Made by a program: the position numbers and the translations under genes. Below, in pieces: positions 1 to 9,819 of a DNA stretch of 64,000 bases (its first letter is position 1; each line of letters opens with the position of its first letter). A model generated the notes under the pieces. It saw only the letters and a program-made list of their open reading frames with translations. It did no database searches and was not told the DNA's origin. The DNA is from Paraburkholderia sp. PGU19 (GTDB lineage: Bacteria; Pseudomonadota; Gammaproteobacteria; Burkholderiales; Burkholderiaceae): NCBI RefSeq assembly GCF_013426915.1, contig NZ_AP023179.1, forward strand, positions 496,001 to 560,000, given 5' to 3'.

Positions 1-194
1 GTGACGGCTTCGGCGGCGACGCCCGCCTGCGTCGCCCAGATTTCCTGCGGATCGTGCTCGACCCAGCCAGGATGCGGATAGATCTGCTTAAACTCCTTCT
101 GCGCGACCGAGACGACAGTGCCCTTGCGATCGAACAGCATCGCGCGCGAACTCGTGGTGCCCTGGTCTAGCGCCAGGATGTACTGATCCTGCAT
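1..194 (-). CDS. glpK: Glycerol kinase, N-terminal part
   Basis: The reading frame begins at the ATG complementary to 192-194 and runs off the left edge, so only about 64 residues are present. It starts [20 protein letters not shown], the phosphate-1 loop of the FGGY sugar kinase family, and continues with PGWVEHDP and the helix QEIW, both typical of GlpK. The enzyme phosphorylates glycerol to glycerol-3-phosphate in the cytoplasm. It lies downstream of glpD on the same strand with a gap of about 144 bases, fitting a glycerol catabolic cluster. No glpF is visible in the window. Confidence 0.95.
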   Translation of the reverse strand, partial: MQDQYILALDQGTTSSRAMLFDRKGTVVSVAQKEFKQIYPHPGWVEHDPQEIWATQAGVAAEAV

Positions 195-338
195 CGTCTC
201 TTCTCCATGCGTTTTTTGTCGGACCGGCGCGGTGGCGCGCTCAGGTCACGCGAAATATGGTGCCTGCGCGGATTGTTGCATGCGCGGAGGCGCGGCGGAA
301 TCGCCGCGCGCTGGCGCATGTCCGCGTGCGCGCGGCCG

Positions 339-1868
339 TCAGGCGTGCTGCTTTGTTGTCGCGCGGGCGAACCACGCGTCGATGTCGCGCGTGACGTTTT
401 CGAGCATGCCGGGCTCGACATGCAGGCCCAGCTTCGAACGGCGCCACAGCACGTCGCGCGCCGTCGTCGCCCATTCGGTTTCGCGCAGATAGCGCAGTTC
501 CGCTTCATACAGCCCGGGCGCGAACTGCTGCCCGAGATCGGCGAGCGAGCGCGCGGCGCCGATCACGCGTTCGGCACGCGTGCCATAAGCCCGCGCATAG
601 CGGCGCGCGAGCGCGGCAGGAAGCCATGCGTGCTGTTGCGCGAACCGCGATGCGAAGCGCTCGAAGTCTGCGTGCGCGATATCGCCGCCCGGTAGCGGTG
701 AGCCCGCCGTCCACGTTGGCTTGTCGTGCTGCAACTCGCGCGCGAGATCGTCGACGGCTTCTTCCGCGAGTTTCCGAAACGTCGTGATCTTGCCGCCGAA
801 TACCGACAGTAGCGGTGCCTCGCCCGCCGGCGCATCGAGTTCGAGCCGGTAGTCGCGCGTGACGGCGGAAGGGTTGTCGGCGTTCTCGTCCTCCAGCAGC
901 GGACGCACGCCGGAGTACGTCCAGTACACGTCGCGCGGCGCGATGTGCTGCTTGAAGTATCGGTTGATCGAGTCGCACAGATACTGCGTTTCAGATGGCT
1001 CGATCGCGACCTTCGACGGATCGCCGTTGTATTCGAGGTCTGTCGTGCCGATCAGCGTGAAATCGCGCTCATAAGGGATCGCGAAAATGATGCGCTTGTC
1101 CGGATTCTGGAAGATGTACGCGTGATCGTGCTCGAACAGGCGGCGCGTGACGATATGGCTGCCCTTCACGAGCCGAACGCTGTAGTTCGCTTCGCGTGCA
1201 AGCGGCCCGCGCAGCAGGTCGCCGACCCACGGGCCGGCGGCGTTCGCGATCGAACGCGCGCGGACTGTCGAAGTGGAGCCGTCCGCGCGCAGCAGTTGCG
1301 CATGCCATTCGCCATTCACGCGCGTCGCGCCGGTGAGCTTCGTGCGCGTCAGAATGATTGCACCACGCTCCCGTGCATCGAGCGCGTTGAGCACGACGAG
1401 GCGCGCGTCGTCGACCCAGCCGTCCGAATAGACGAAGCCGCGTTTGATCGAGTCGATCAGCGGCTTGCCCGCCGGATGCTTGCGCATATCGATGCCGCGC
1501 GAGCCGGGCAGCAATTCGCGGCGCGCGAGATGGTCATAGAGAAAGAGACCGGCGCGGATCAGCCACGCGGGCCGCAGATCGGGCATATGCGGCATCACGA
1601 AGCGCAGCGGCCACATGATGTGCGGCGCGGCGCGCAGCAGCGTCTCGCGTTCCTGCAGCGCCTTGCGTACGAGCCCGAACTCGCGGTATTCCAGATAGCG
1701 CAGGCCGCCGTGAATCAGCTTGGTGCTGGCCGACGACGTATGCGCGGCCAGATCGTCCTGTTCGCACAGCAGCACGGACAGGCCACGGCCCGCTGCGTCG
1801 CGCGCGATGCCTGCGCCGTTGATCCCGCCGCCGACGACGAGCAGGTCATAAATGGAGTCTTGCGTCAC
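339..1868 (-). CDS. glpD: Aerobic glycerol-3-phosphate dehydrogenase
   Basis: The 509-residue protein begins with a dinucleotide-binding motif (LLVVGGGINGAGIARDAAGRG region, residues 9-29) for FAD. It has the DAO-type substrate domain and the typical GlpD C-terminal domain ending in an arginine-rich helix; length matches the family. It oxidises glycerol-3-phosphate to dihydroxyacetone phosphate at the inner membrane and passes electrons to ubiquinone. It sits between glpK and a likely GlpR operator, with glpR about 1.4 kb upstream, so glycerol-responsive control is expected. The family assignment is clear from sequence; regulation is inferred. Confidence 0.95.
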   Translation of the reverse strand: MTQDSIYDLLVVGGGINGAGIARDAAGRGLSVLLCEQDDLAAHTSSASTKLIHGGLRYLEYREFGLVRKALQERETLLRAAPHIMWPLRFVMPHMPDLRPAWLIRAGLFLYDHLARRELLPGSRGIDMRKHPAGKPLIDSIKRGFVYSDGWVDDARLVVLNALDARERGAIILTRTKLTGATRVNGEWHAQLLRADGSTSTVRARSIANAAGPWVGDLLRGPLAREANYSVRLVKGSHIVTRRLFEHDHAYIFQNPDKRIIFAIPYERDFTLIGTTDLEYNGDPSKVAIEPSETQYLCDSINRYFKQHIAPRDVYWTYSGVRPLLEDENADNPSAVTRDYRLELDAPAGEAPLLSVFGGKITTFRKLAEEAVDDLARELQHDKPTWTAGSPLPGGDIAHADFERFASRFAQQHAWLPAALARRYARAYGTRAERVIGAARSLADLGQQFAPGLYEAELRYLRETEWATTARDVLWRRSKLGLHVEPGMLENVTRDIDAWFARATTKQHA

Positions 1869-1916
1869 CCGGAATGCCCCTGACGGAGGAAAAAGTAGGG
1901 TTGATGTAAAGTCGTA

Positions 1917-1953
1917 ATGTTCGTTTTCGAAACTTTAATGAACATATTCGAAA
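1917..1953. promoter_or_regulatory. Probable GlpR operator region upstream of glpD
   Basis: An AT-rich stretch 49 bases upstream of the glpD start carries ATGTTCGTTTTCGAAAC followed by ATGAACATATTCGAAA. Both resemble the known GlpR operator half-sites built on TGTTCG/CGAACA. The position and the nearby glpR gene support an operator, but binding is inferred. Confidence 0.5.
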
Positions 1954-2071
1954 AAGTAAAGTTCGACTTGCCTTGGATTCGTGCGCGATTCCGCGCGCTG
2001 GTGGCACGTTTGCCGCGCGCAGACGATACTTCCGGCAACGAGCCGGATTGCGGCGATACGAGGTGAATTTC

Positions 2072-2461
2072 ATGCGTGGACTCTGGAAAACGGGCGCGGC
2101 GGCGCTGTCGATCGCGGCGGTGCTGGCGGGATGCGTCAGTACGCCGAGCCTGAACGGAACGTTGGGCGCGCCGTCGTTCGCGGATCTGCAGGCGATGTGC
2201 GGAAGCCAGCCGGCGGACTACGGCAGCGATGCGCAGTCGGTCTACGTGACGCTGTTCGACGCCTATGTAGCGAACAAGCGCGGCGGGCTGTCGAAGGCGG
2301 ATTACTGCGCGTTCCAGACGGCGCTGGCGCAGCGCTACGCGGCGCAGGGCGGGAGCGCGGACCCGCAGGTGCGTCGGCAGTGGGTGGAGTTCTTCAACAC
2401 TCAGCGCGTGAAGGCGCTGAGCTGGCGCGCAGCCGTCGATCCGACGCTGCGCAGCGGCTAA
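2072..2461 (+). CDS. Small secreted lipoprotein, function unknown
   Basis: Starting at the ATG at 2072 the product has 129 residues: a positively charged start (MRGLWKTG), a hydrophobic stretch and the lipobox LAGC with the lipid cysteine near residue 20. The mature part (about 110 residues) has two further cysteines that could pair and no motif I recognise. The reading frame is open further upstream, but only this ATG gives a correct signal peptide. It is transcribed divergently from glpD. A surface or periplasmic lipoprotein role is inferred from the lipobox only. Confidence 0.8.
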   Translation: MRGLWKTGAAALSIAAVLAGCVSTPSLNGTLGAPSFADLQAMCGSQPADYGSDAQSVYVTLFDAYVANKRGGLSKADYCAFQTALAQRYAAQGGSADPQVRRQWVEFFNTQRVKALSWRAAVDPTLRSG

Positions 2462-2645
2462 GGCTCCGGCCGGCGCGCGCGGGCGCGTCGTTCAGAGATG
2501 ACGCGGCAAGCCTGAAAACATAAAGACGGCCAGGCGGGCAAGCCGCGTGACCGTCCAGGCGTCCGTATGCTCGCGTGTCCGTTGCGAACACGCCGACGGC
2601 CGCAGTGATATGACTGGCAAGCGCGTTAGGTTCGCTCGATTGCCG

Positions 2646-2843
2646 TCAGGAAAAGCGCTTGATCGCGCGAAGAGCCGTATCTCCCGATTCCGTGATACGC
2701 CATTGTTGCAAGCCCGACGCGAGTCTTTCGAGCTCCACGAGCTGCCGTTCGAGCAGTGCGTCGAGTTCTTCGCGTTCCATATCGACCTGGTTAGGGGCGT
2801 CCTTGACGAGCAACAACGTGGCGAATTCATGCGGACTCAGCAT
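2646..2843 (-). CDS. Short conserved-type hypothetical protein
   Basis: This 65-residue product (MLSPHEFATLLLVKDAP...) is mostly helical and acidic in the middle (MEREELDALLERQLVELERLASG), like a small winged-helix or dimerisation segment. It ends with ITESGDTALRAI, reminiscent of the last helix and wing of MarR-like proteins. The start at 2843 is preferred over one six codons earlier because GGAG lies seven bases upstream of it. Function is not known. Confidence 0.6.
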   Translation of the reverse strand: MLSPHEFATLLLVKDAPNQVDMEREELDALLERQLVELERLASGLQQWRITESGDTALRAIKRFS

Positions 2844-3223
2844 CGTTTCTCTCCATGTCAAGCGTAGTCGGGTGGCCTTTGCGCCCGCCGACGGCCCTGC
2901 CGGCAGACGGAGGATCCAGCGGGCTGCGAATCCCGAGGATCAGGCCTGAAGTTGTGCTTGCTTCACCCCATGTCCAATGCATTCCGCTCGGTCCAGGGAC
3001 GTTTAAGGACGTTGGGGAACTGGAGTGTAGTCAATGGCGGCCGGAAGTCCAAATCGGCCCCCGTAAATTTTCCCGTTGACAGCGCCGCGCGTGAGAGGCG
3101 GTCTGCTGGGCAAGGCAAATCCTTGATTTCACTGGAGGTTTTGCGTGCGGTGCAGCATGGCGGAAACGGACTTGCGACGCCGCCGGCCCGCGTCAGCCTT
3201 CGCGTCGCTGCCCGTGCCCGAGG
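2844..3223. other. Intergenic stretch without a recognised gene
   Basis: About 380 bases between the 3' end of glpR and the small gene starting at 2843. I see no supported reading frame, hairpin terminator or repeat; open frames here lack ribosome binding sites and family resemblance. Confidence 0.4.
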
Positions 3224-4003
3224 TCACTCGGCAATATAGACCTGCGTGCCCGCGTTCGTCAGCGTTTCCGTCATGTCGGGCGGCGGCGGCGCGTCGGTGA
3301 AGAGCGAGTCGATCTGGTTCAGATGCCCCTGGCGCACGAGCGCCGGGCGGCCGAATTTCGAATGGTCGGCCGCGAGGAAGACCGTGCGCGAATGTTCGAT
3401 GATCGCCTCCGCGACGCGCACCTCGCGCGTGTCGAAGTCGCGCAGCGTGCCGTCCGTCTCGATGCTCGACGTGCCGATGATCGCGAAGTCGACCTTGAAC
3501 TGGCGGATGAAGTCGATGGTCAGTTCGCCGACGATGCCCTTGTCCCACGGACGCACGATCCCGCCCGTCACCAGCACTTCGCAATCCGGATAGCCGCTCA
3601 TCATGCTCGCGACGTTCAGGTTATTCGTGATCACGCGCAGCCCGCGATGCCGGTTTAGCGCGCGCGCGACTTCTTCCGTCGTCGTGCCGAGGTTGATGAA
3701 GAGGGACGCCTGATCGGGAATGTGCGTGGCGACCAGCGCCGCGATGCGCCGCTTCTCGTCATGGAACATCCGCTGCCGCGCGCTGTACGAGACATTCTCG
3801 GAACTGGTCGGCAGACTTGCGCCGCCGTGATAGCGGCGCAGCAGATTCATGTCGGCAAGCCAGTTGACGTCGCGGCGAATCGTCTGCGGCGTCACGTCGA
3901 AATGCGCGGCCAGATCGTCGACCGTGACGAAGCCGTCGCGTTGCACCCACTCCAGCAGTTCCTGTTGACGTGCGTTAAGCGTGAGGCGGGGGTCTCGTGT
4001 CAT
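3224..4003 (-). CDS. glpR: DeoR-family repressor of glycerol-3-phosphate genes
   Basis: From the ATG at 4003 the protein has 259 residues. Residues 1-60 form the DeoR winged helix-turn-helix (LNARQQELLEWV...VTVDDLAAHFDVTPQTIRRDVNWL), followed by LLRRYHGGAS, the DeoR signature. The C-terminal sugar-phosphate sensing domain contains INLGTTTEEVARAL and LAADHSKFGR, as in GlpR. It would repress glp genes until glycerol-3-phosphate binds. An in-frame ATG eight codons upstream is possible but does not match the family start. The glp neighbourhood supports the symbol. Confidence 0.9.
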   Translation of the reverse strand: MTRDPRLTLNARQQELLEWVQRDGFVTVDDLAAHFDVTPQTIRRDVNWLADMNLLRRYHGGASLPTSSENVSYSARQRMFHDEKRRIAALVATHIPDQASLFINLGTTTEEVARALNRHRGLRVITNNLNVASMMSGYPDCEVLVTGGIVRPWDKGIVGELTIDFIRQFKVDFAIIGTSSIETDGTLRDFDTREVRVAEAIIEHSRTVFLAADHSKFGRPALVRQGHLNQIDSLFTDAPPPPDMTETLTNAGTQVYIAE

Positions 4004-4435
4004 GATGTTTTTTTGTGAGCGCCGCACCTGAAGCGGGCGAAGGTTGGCTTGGCCGTATTGTAAGACCTTCGTTGTGTTCGTCGTCGTTGGTTTGTGTTCG
4101 GATTTTTTCGATCGCGCAGAGCGCGCTCATCGAAAGGAAGCGTAAGGCACCTGCGCAATGCAGCTTTGTCGTGCGACTTTTGCGCTTGCCAGGGTGTTCG
4201 AATCATCCGATATGTAGTCTTTTGTGCATTCGCACGATCAATCAAGGTTTGGGTGGAACTGCGTCGATCCGGCATGGTCTCTGCTGTGTTGTCTGCGAAT
4301 TTGCAGAGCAGCGTCTAAGATGAAGATAAAAATTCAATGTTGCAAGGCACTGTAGGCGTCGAGGGCGGCGGTCGAACCGGGATAGGCGCGGTTCAGCCCG
4401 CGCACGAGGCGCTACGGTTTTCGGAGTGAACTTTT
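4004..4435. other. Divergent promoter region, no gene seen
   Basis: About 430 bases between divergent glpR and the ferritin-like gene. It is less GC-rich than its flanks, with T-rich tracts such as those near 4094-4115 and 4210-4225, as expected for two promoters. No coding frame or clear palindrome was recognised. Confidence 0.4.
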
Positions 4436-5263
4436 ATGCACAACGAGGCTGGTCACGTGATGCCCTGGCGCATCGAAGACATCGATCTCAATCGCATCGA
4501 CCGTCAACGCGCGGTCGCCAATGAAGACCTCTTGTTACTGCTTTGCGCAGCCTCGTTTATCGAAAGCGGTACTGATCTTTACACGAGCAATCTGAGCAGG
4601 TTCTTCAATGGCGATCCCGAGGTGTCGGCGTGGCTCAACAACGAATGGGAGCCTGAAGAGATGCAGCACGGCCGCGCGCTGAAGGCGTACATCGCGCACG
4701 TGTGGCCCGAGTTCGATTGGGACACCGCGTTCCAGAACTTCTTCGAAGAGTATTCGAAGACCTGCAACATGGAAGACTTCGAGAAGACCCGCGCGCTGGA
4801 GATGGTCGCGCGCTGCGTCGTCGAGACGGGCACGGCTACGCTGTATCGGGCGATCGGCGTGTGTTCGGACGAACCCGTGCTGAAGGAAATCACCGACAAC
4901 ATCCGCACCGACGAAGTCCGTCACTACAAGCACTTTTTCAAGTACTTCAAGAAGTACAACAAGATCGAAGGCAATGGCCGGCTCGCCGTTCTCGGCGCGT
5001 TGATGCGGCGTGTGATGGAGATCAAGAACGAAGACTCGGAGATCGCGCTGCGTCACGTATTCGCGATCCGCTATCCGGAGCGCGTCAACGACCCCGTCTA
5101 TAACCGCGACAAGGCTGCGCGCGTGAACAAGCTGGTGCGGCACAACCTGTCGGCCGATATGTGTGTGAAGATGCTGCTCAAGCCGCTCGATTTGCCGGCG
5201 AAGATTCAGCCAGGCGTCCATTACCCGCTCGCGAAGATCACGCAGCACGTCTTTTTCCGCTGA
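4436..5263 (+). CDS. Ferritin-like di-iron protein
   Basis: The 275-residue protein shows the ligand pattern of carboxylate-bridged di-iron four-helix bundles: a glutamate in FIESGTDLYTSNL, ExxH in PEEMQHGRAL, a glutamate in VVETGTATLYRAI and a second ExxH in DEVRHYKHFF. This resembles acyl-ACP desaturase or ferritin-like proteins of Burkholderiales, but the substrate cannot be told. No signal peptide or membrane segment is present, so it should be cytoplasmic. It has its own strong terminator at 5311-5337, suggesting a single-gene unit. Confidence 0.8.
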   Translation: MHNEAGHVMPWRIEDIDLNRIDRQRAVANEDLLLLLCAASFIESGTDLYTSNLSRFFNGDPEVSAWLNNEWEPEEMQHGRALKAYIAHVWPEFDWDTAFQNFFEEYSKTCNMEDFEKTRALEMVARCVVETGTATLYRAIGVCSDEPVLKEITDNIRTDEVRHYKHFFKYFKKYNKIEGNGRLAVLGALMRRVMEIKNEDSEIALRHVFAIRYPERVNDPVYNRDKAARVNKLVRHNLSADMCVKMLLKPLDLPAKIQPGVHYPLAKITQHVFFR

Positions 5264-5310
5264 GCGTCGCGACACGCAGCCGGGCCGAAGGCCTGGACTG
5301 TTGACGCATG

Positions 5311-5337
5311 AATGGCCCGCCCTGCAAGCGGGCCATT
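5311..5337 (+). terminator. Rho-independent-type hairpin after the di-iron gene
   Basis: A perfect 10-bp stem, AATGGCCCGC with GCGGGCCATT, encloses a 7-base loop. It lies 48 bases after the stop codon. The following tract is T-containing but not a pure run. Confidence 0.75.
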
Positions 5338-5396
5338 TGCATTTGCATTTGCGTTGAACGCCGCGCGCGAGCGTGCCTACGACGGAGGAATCACCC

Positions 5397-5921
5397 ATGA
5401 CCGCATCCGCGGAACAAAACCGCGCACTCGATCAACAGATATTCGACGAATGGCCGGTCGAATTGCGCGCATTGTTTGACGGCTCGGCGCTCGCATCGAA
5501 GGTCGGCTTTACGGCATCGCTGTTGACCGTCGACGAAAGCGGCGCGCATTTGCGTACGTCGCTGCTCGGCATCGGCGAACTGTATGCGCCAGACTCGCGC
5601 ACGCTATGCGTCGCGCTGTGGCCGCAGTCGCGCGCCGTGCAGGCGATCGCACGCAGCGGCCGTGCCGCGCTGACATTCGTGTTCGATGAGGCGTTCTATC
5701 AGATTCAGCTCGCGCTCGCGCCGTTGAACGCGGATGCTGCGGGCCTGGCGTGCTTCGCGGGATCGATCGAATCCGGCGAAGCACATCGCGTGCGCTATGC
5801 GCGCCTGACGGCGGGCATCACGTTCGACCTGGAAGAGGGGAGAGATGCAGTGCTCGAACGCTGGACGCAGCAGATCGAGTACCTGAAGAAAGCCGCCGGC
5901 GGCGCGGCGGCTGGCAGATAG
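5397..5921 (+). CDS. Possible FMN-binding split-barrel (pyridoxamine 5'-phosphate oxidase-like) protein
   Basis: The 174-residue soluble protein starts at the ATG at 5397, preceded by GGAGG. The pattern of short beta strands (GFTASLLTVDESGAHLRTSLLGIGELYAPDSRTLCVALWPQSRAVQAI, then RAALTFVFDEAFYQIQL) resembles split-barrel flavoproteins, in which a ligand is bound between strands of a dimer. No specific catalytic motif is seen. The call rests on overall pattern only; it could be a different small-barrel family. Confidence 0.5.
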   Translation: MTASAEQNRALDQQIFDEWPVELRALFDGSALASKVGFTASLLTVDESGAHLRTSLLGIGELYAPDSRTLCVALWPQSRAVQAIARSGRAALTFVFDEAFYQIQLALAPLNADAAGLACFAGSIESGEAHRVRYARLTAGITFDLEEGRDAVLERWTQQIEYLKKAAGGAAAGR

Positions 5922-5936
5922 CAGTCGGACTAGCGT

Positions 5937-5968
5937 GAGACGCCCGCATTGAAAATGCCGGGCGTCTC
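5937..5968. terminator. Bidirectional hairpin between convergent genes
   Basis: GAGACGCCCG-CATT pairs with AATGCCGGGCGTCTC around a GAAA loop with one bulged base. It lies between the convergent 3' ends at 5921 and 5978 and can serve both. Confidence 0.65.
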
Positions 5969-5977
5969 CATGTTGCG

Positions 5978-7507
5978 TCAGTTGCCGCGCTGACCGCCGC
6001 GCGGCGCACCGGAGCGCGGCTTGCCGCCGCCGAGCAATGCACCCGGATTGCCGCCGTGCGGTTTGCGCGGAGCGTGCGGAGCACGCGCGTTGCCTTCATG
6101 CGCGACGGCGCGCGGCTTGTCCTGATGACGCGAGCCATCGGCGCGCGCATGCGCGGGCTTGGCCCCTTGCGGTTTGGCTTGCTGATTGGGCTTGTCGCCC
6201 GAAGCGCGCTGGCCGCCGCGCGATGCGCCATTGTTCCCGTTGGCCGAGCCTTCGCGCTTTTGTTGCCCTTGAGCTTGCCGCTGACCTTGACCCTGGCCTT
6301 GGCGCGGCTGACGGCCGCCACCGCCGCCGCCCTGGCTGCGTCGCAGGATCGGCTCGGGCCGTGCATTCGGATCCGGCTCGAAGCCCGCGATCACTTCTTG
6401 CGGCACGGCTCGCTTGATCAGCTTCTCGATGTCCTTCAGCAGTTGAAGCTCATCGACACACACCAGCGACACCGCTTCGCCCGTCGCGCCAGCGCGGCCC
6501 GTGCGGCCGATTCGGTGCACGTAGTCTTCCGGCACGTTCGGCAGATCGAAGTTGACGACATGCGGCAACTGATCGATATCGATGCCGCGCGCCGCGATGT
6601 CGGTGGCGACGAGCACCTGCAGCGTGTTGTTCTTGAACTCGGCCAGCGCGCGGGTGCGGGCCGACTGGCTCTTGTTGCCGTGGATCGCGAGCGCGCTGAT
6701 GCCGTCCTTCGTCAGCTGTTCGGCGAGGCGGTTCGCGCCATGCTTCGTGCGCGTGAACACGAGCACCTGAAACCAGTTGTGCTGCTTGATCAGATGCGTG
6801 AGCATCTCGCGCTTGCGGTCGCGGTCGACAGGGTGAATCTTCTGCGCGACCGATTCGGCTGTCGTGTTGCGGCGTGCGACTTCGATCAGCGCGGGTGAAT
6901 CGAGCAGGTTGTCGGCGAGCGCCTTGATCTCGTCCGAGAAGGTGGCCGAGAACAGCAGGTTCTGGCGCTTCGGCGGCAGCTTCGCGAGCACGCGCTTGAT
7001 GTCGTGAATGAAGCCCATGTCGAGCATGCGGTCGGCTTCGTCGAGCACGAGAATCTCGAGATGCGACAGGTCGATGGTCTTCTGCTGCATGTGGTCGAGC
7101 AGACGCCCAGGCGTCGCGACGACGATATCCACGCCGCGCCGCAACGCGTCGATTTGCGGGTTGATGCCGACGCCGCCGAACATCACGGTCGACTTCAGCT
7201 TCAGATACTTGCCGTACGCGCGCACGCTTTCCTCGACCTGCGCGGCCAGTTCGCGGGTCGGCGTGAGGATCAGCGCGCGCACGACGCGCTTGCCGCCCGG
7301 CGCGGGCGGCATGGTGAGAAGACGTTGCAGGATGGGCAGCGTGAAGCCAGCTGTTTTGCCCGTGCCCGTCTGGGCGCCGGCCAACAGATCGCCGCCGTTG
7401 AGCACGGCGGGAATGGCTTGCTGCTGGATCGGAGTCGGCGATGTATAGCCGAGTTCGTTGACTGCGCGGACCAGCTGTTCGGACAAGCCGAGGGAATCAA
7501 AAGACAT
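5978..7507 (-). CDS. rhlE: DEAD-box ATP-dependent RNA helicase RhlE type
   Basis: From the ATG at 7507 ([16 protein letters not shown]) the protein has 509 residues. The motifs occur in order: Q motif ([13 protein letters not shown]), Walker [32 protein letters not shown], and [10 protein letters not shown]. They are followed by a basic tail of about 120 residues rich in Gly, Gln, Arg and Lys that would bind RNA. It unwinds short RNA duplexes in ribosome assembly and RNA decay. An upstream extension of the frame lacks a good start. The tail is low-complexity, as is common in Burkholderia homologues. Confidence 0.92.
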   Translation of the reverse strand: MSFDSLGLSEQLVRAVNELGYTSPTPIQQQAIPAVLNGGDLLAGAQTGTGKTAGFTLPILQRLLTMPPAPGGKRVVRALILTPTRELAAQVEESVRAYGKYLKLKSTVMFGGVGINPQIDALRRGVDIVVATPGRLLDHMQQKTIDLSHLEILVLDEADRMLDMGFIHDIKRVLAKLPPKRQNLLFSATFSDEIKALADNLLDSPALIEVARRNTTAESVAQKIHPVDRDRKREMLTHLIKQHNWFQVLVFTRTKHGANRLAEQLTKDGISALAIHGNKSQSARTRALAEFKNNTLQVLVATDIAARGIDIDQLPHVVNFDLPNVPEDYVHRIGRTGRAGATGEAVSLVCVDELQLLKDIEKLIKRAVPQEVIAGFEPDPNARPEPILRRSQGGGGGGRQPRQGQGQGQRQAQGQQKREGSANGNNGASRGGQRASGDKPNQQAKPQGAKPAHARADGSRHQDKPRAVAHEGNARAPHAPRKPHGGNPGALLGGGKPRSGAPRGGQRGN

Positions 7508-7704
7508 AAAAACTCTTTGCAATGCAATTGTGCAAACGGTGTCGAACGCGGCCCGAAGGCGCGTTCGCGGGCGACTCGCATGATCGCTCGCCCGACACTC
7601 ACCGTTCACGGAGAAATCGGCGGCACGCGTGATGCGTGCCGAATTGCTCGACGAGCTATGCAGACACGTCGACTGGCATTAAGTTGCATCCTTCGTCATG
7701 CGCC

Positions 7705-8325
7705 TCATGCGACATAACGCGCGACGCTGACGAACTGACACAGACTGCCGGCGAGTACGAACAGGTGCCAGATGCCATGTCCGTGCCGGATGCGCTCGTC
7801 GTTGATGAAGAAGTAGATGCCTGCGCTATAGATGATTCCGCCAGCCAGCAGCCAGGCCGTACCCGCGGCCGGCAATGCAGTGACCAGTGGACGGACGGCA
7901 ACGAGCGCGAGCCATCCCATCAGCACATACAGCACCATCGATACGCTGCGGGTGCGTCGCCCGAGCGTCAGTTCCTGCACGATTCCGAGCGCGGCCAGCC
8001 CCCAGCTTACTCCGAATAGCGACCATCCCCATGGCCCACGCAACGTGACCAACGTGAATGGCGTATAGCTGCCCGCGATCAGCAGATAAATCGCAGAGTG
8101 ATCGCACTTCTGCAAGATTGCCTTCAGACGCGGACCACGCACGCTGTGATACATCGTCGAGATGCCGTACAGCACGCAGAGCATCGCGCCATAGACGCTG
8201 AAGCTCACGACCTTGTACGCATCGCCGTCGAGCGCGCCCATCGTCACGAGCGTCGCCAGCCCCGCCACCGACAGCACGGCGCCGACGAGGTGAGTGATGC
8301 TGTTTAGACGCTCCCCGATTTGCAC
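7705..8325 (-). CDS. Hemolysin III / PAQR-family membrane protein
   Basis: The 206-residue product has seven hydrophobic segments and the family signatures: GERLNSITHLVGA near the N-terminus, STMYHS, HSAIYLLIAGSYTPF in the middle, and HGIWHLFVL near the C-terminus. The Asp/His residues of this family form a metal-binding site in the membrane. Bacterial members are named hemolysin III, but a haemolytic role is not implied here. It is a single gene between rhlE and the cytochrome operon, transcribed on the same strand as both. Confidence 0.88.
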   Translation of the reverse strand: MQIGERLNSITHLVGAVLSVAGLATLVTMGALDGDAYKVVSFSVYGAMLCVLYGISTMYHSVRGPRLKAILQKCDHSAIYLLIAGSYTPFTLVTLRGPWGWSLFGVSWGLAALGIVQELTLGRRTRSVSMVLYVLMGWLALVAVRPLVTALPAAGTAWLLAGGIIYSAGIYFFINDERIRHGHGIWHLFVLAGSLCQFVSVARYVA

Positions 8326-8440
8326 GGCACTTCCTCCTGCATGATGCCCATCTCATCCGACAATCAACACGGGACCAACGTTATACGCCCGATAGGCCAG
8401 ATGTCTTCGACGTCGATCAACTTCGAAACCACGCTCCTGA

Positions 8441-8482
8441 AAAAAGCGAAGGGCGCGGCCGCGATTATCGCAGGCCGCGCCC
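8441..8482 (-). terminator. Terminator of the cytochrome c gene pair
   Basis: On the minus strand GGGCGCGGCC pairs perfectly with GGCCGCGCCC around a 12-base loop and is followed by a T-rich tract. It lies just beyond the stop at 8501. Confidence 0.8.
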
Positions 8483-8500
8483 TGAACCCTCGGACGACGC

Positions 8501-9799
8501 TTAGTCGAGCGGCGCCGAACGCAGATCGGACACTTGTTGCGGCGACACAGCCGTGCCGTGGTTGCCCCACGACTGGCGGATGTACGTCACAACGGCTGCC
8601 ACTTCCTGATTCGACAGCGCCTGCGCAAACGGTGGCATGCCATACGGCTTCGGATTGCCACCCGTGCTCGGCGGATAACCGCCGTTCAGCACCATGCGGA
8701 TCGGGTTCACGGCCGACGGCATCTGAATGGACGGGTTGTTCGCGAGCGGCGGGAACGACGGCGGCATACCGAGGCCGTTCTCCGCGTGGCACTTCGCACA
8801 GTTGTCAGCGTAGATCTTCTGGCCTTGCTTCAACAGTTCGCTGCCGAACTGTTGCGACGTCTCCAGTTGCAGATGCTCGGGCGCTTCCTCCTTCTGCGGA
8901 ATCGTCTTCAGGTACGTCGACATGGCGTGGATGTCTTCATCCGACATGTACTGCAGGCTGTTGTGAACCACTTCAGCCATCGGACCGAACACCGCGCCGC
9001 GTTGCGACACGCCCGTTTTCAGCAGATCGGAAATGTCCTTGATGTCCCAGTCACCGAGGCCGGCTTCCTTGTTCGACGTCAGCGAAGGCGCATACCAGTT
9101 CTGCAGCGGGATCAGGCCGCCCGCGAACGCAGCGGAGTTCACCGGGCCGCCCATTGCGTTGATCGACGTGTGGCACATGCCGCAGTGGCCGAGGCCTTCG
9201 ATCAGATACGCGCCGCGGTTCCATTCCACCGACTTGGTCGGGTCCGCCTTGTACTCGCCTTCACGGAAGAACAACGTGCGCCAGCCGATCAGCAGGTTGC
9301 GGTTGTTGAACGGGAACTTCAGTTCGTGCGGACGGCTCGGTACCGCGACGGGCGGGACCGAACGCAGGTACGCGTAGATCGCGTCCGCGTCGGCGCGCGA
9401 GACCTTCGTGTAGCTCGTGAACGGGAAGGCCGGATAGAGCAGGCTGCCGTCCTTCGAGCGGCCCGTGTGCATCGCGCGATAGAAGTCGTCCTGCGACCAC
9501 TTGCCGATGCCGTACTGGTCGTCAGGCGTGATGTTCGGCGTGAACAGCGTGCCGAACGGCGTGGCCATCGGCAGGCCGCCGGCGAACTCCTTGCCGCCGC
9601 GCACCGTGTGACAAGCGATACAGTCGCCAGCGCGGGCGAGGTACTCGCCCTTCTTGATCATTGCAGCCTGGTCTGCCGGCGTGGCTGCGACGGCGGTGCC
9701 GTTATGCAGATAGTCGCTGCCCGACCACAGGACGGGGACCAGCGCGGCAGCCGCTACCACGACGACAGCCGAAAGCGCGAACAAAGACTTGCGTTTCAT
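8501..9799 (-). CDS. Triheme membrane-associated cytochrome c (dehydrogenase cytochrome subunit type)
   Basis: The 432-residue protein starts MKRKSLFALSAVVVVAAAALVPVLW, an N-terminal signal or anchor. It carries three CxxCH haem c sites (CIACH near residue 55, CGMCH near 205, CAKCH near 335), each with a downstream Met candidate ligand. This architecture is that of AdhB/gluconate-dehydrogenase cytochrome subunits, which carry electrons from periplasmic dehydrogenases to ubiquinone or oxidase. No large dehydrogenase subunit is adjacent. Its partner is the diheme cytochrome 20 bases upstream, and both share one terminator. Confidence 0.9.
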   Translation of the reverse strand: MKRKSLFALSAVVVVAAAALVPVLWSGSDYLHNGTAVAATPADQAAMIKKGEYLARAGDCIACHTVRGGKEFAGGLPMATPFGTLFTPNITPDDQYGIGKWSQDDFYRAMHTGRSKDGSLLYPAFPFTSYTKVSRADADAIYAYLRSVPPVAVPSRPHELKFPFNNRNLLIGWRTLFFREGEYKADPTKSVEWNRGAYLIEGLGHCGMCHTSINAMGGPVNSAAFAGGLIPLQNWYAPSLTSNKEAGLGDWDIKDISDLLKTGVSQRGAVFGPMAEVVHNSLQYMSDEDIHAMSTYLKTIPQKEEAPEHLQLETSQQFGSELLKQGQKIYADNCAKCHAENGLGMPPSFPPLANNPSIQMPSAVNPIRMVLNGGYPPSTGGNPKPYGMPPFAQALSNQEVAAVVTYIRQSWGNHGTAVSPQQVSDLRSAPLD

Positions 9800-9819
9800 T
9801 GTTTGTCTCTCCCGGTGCC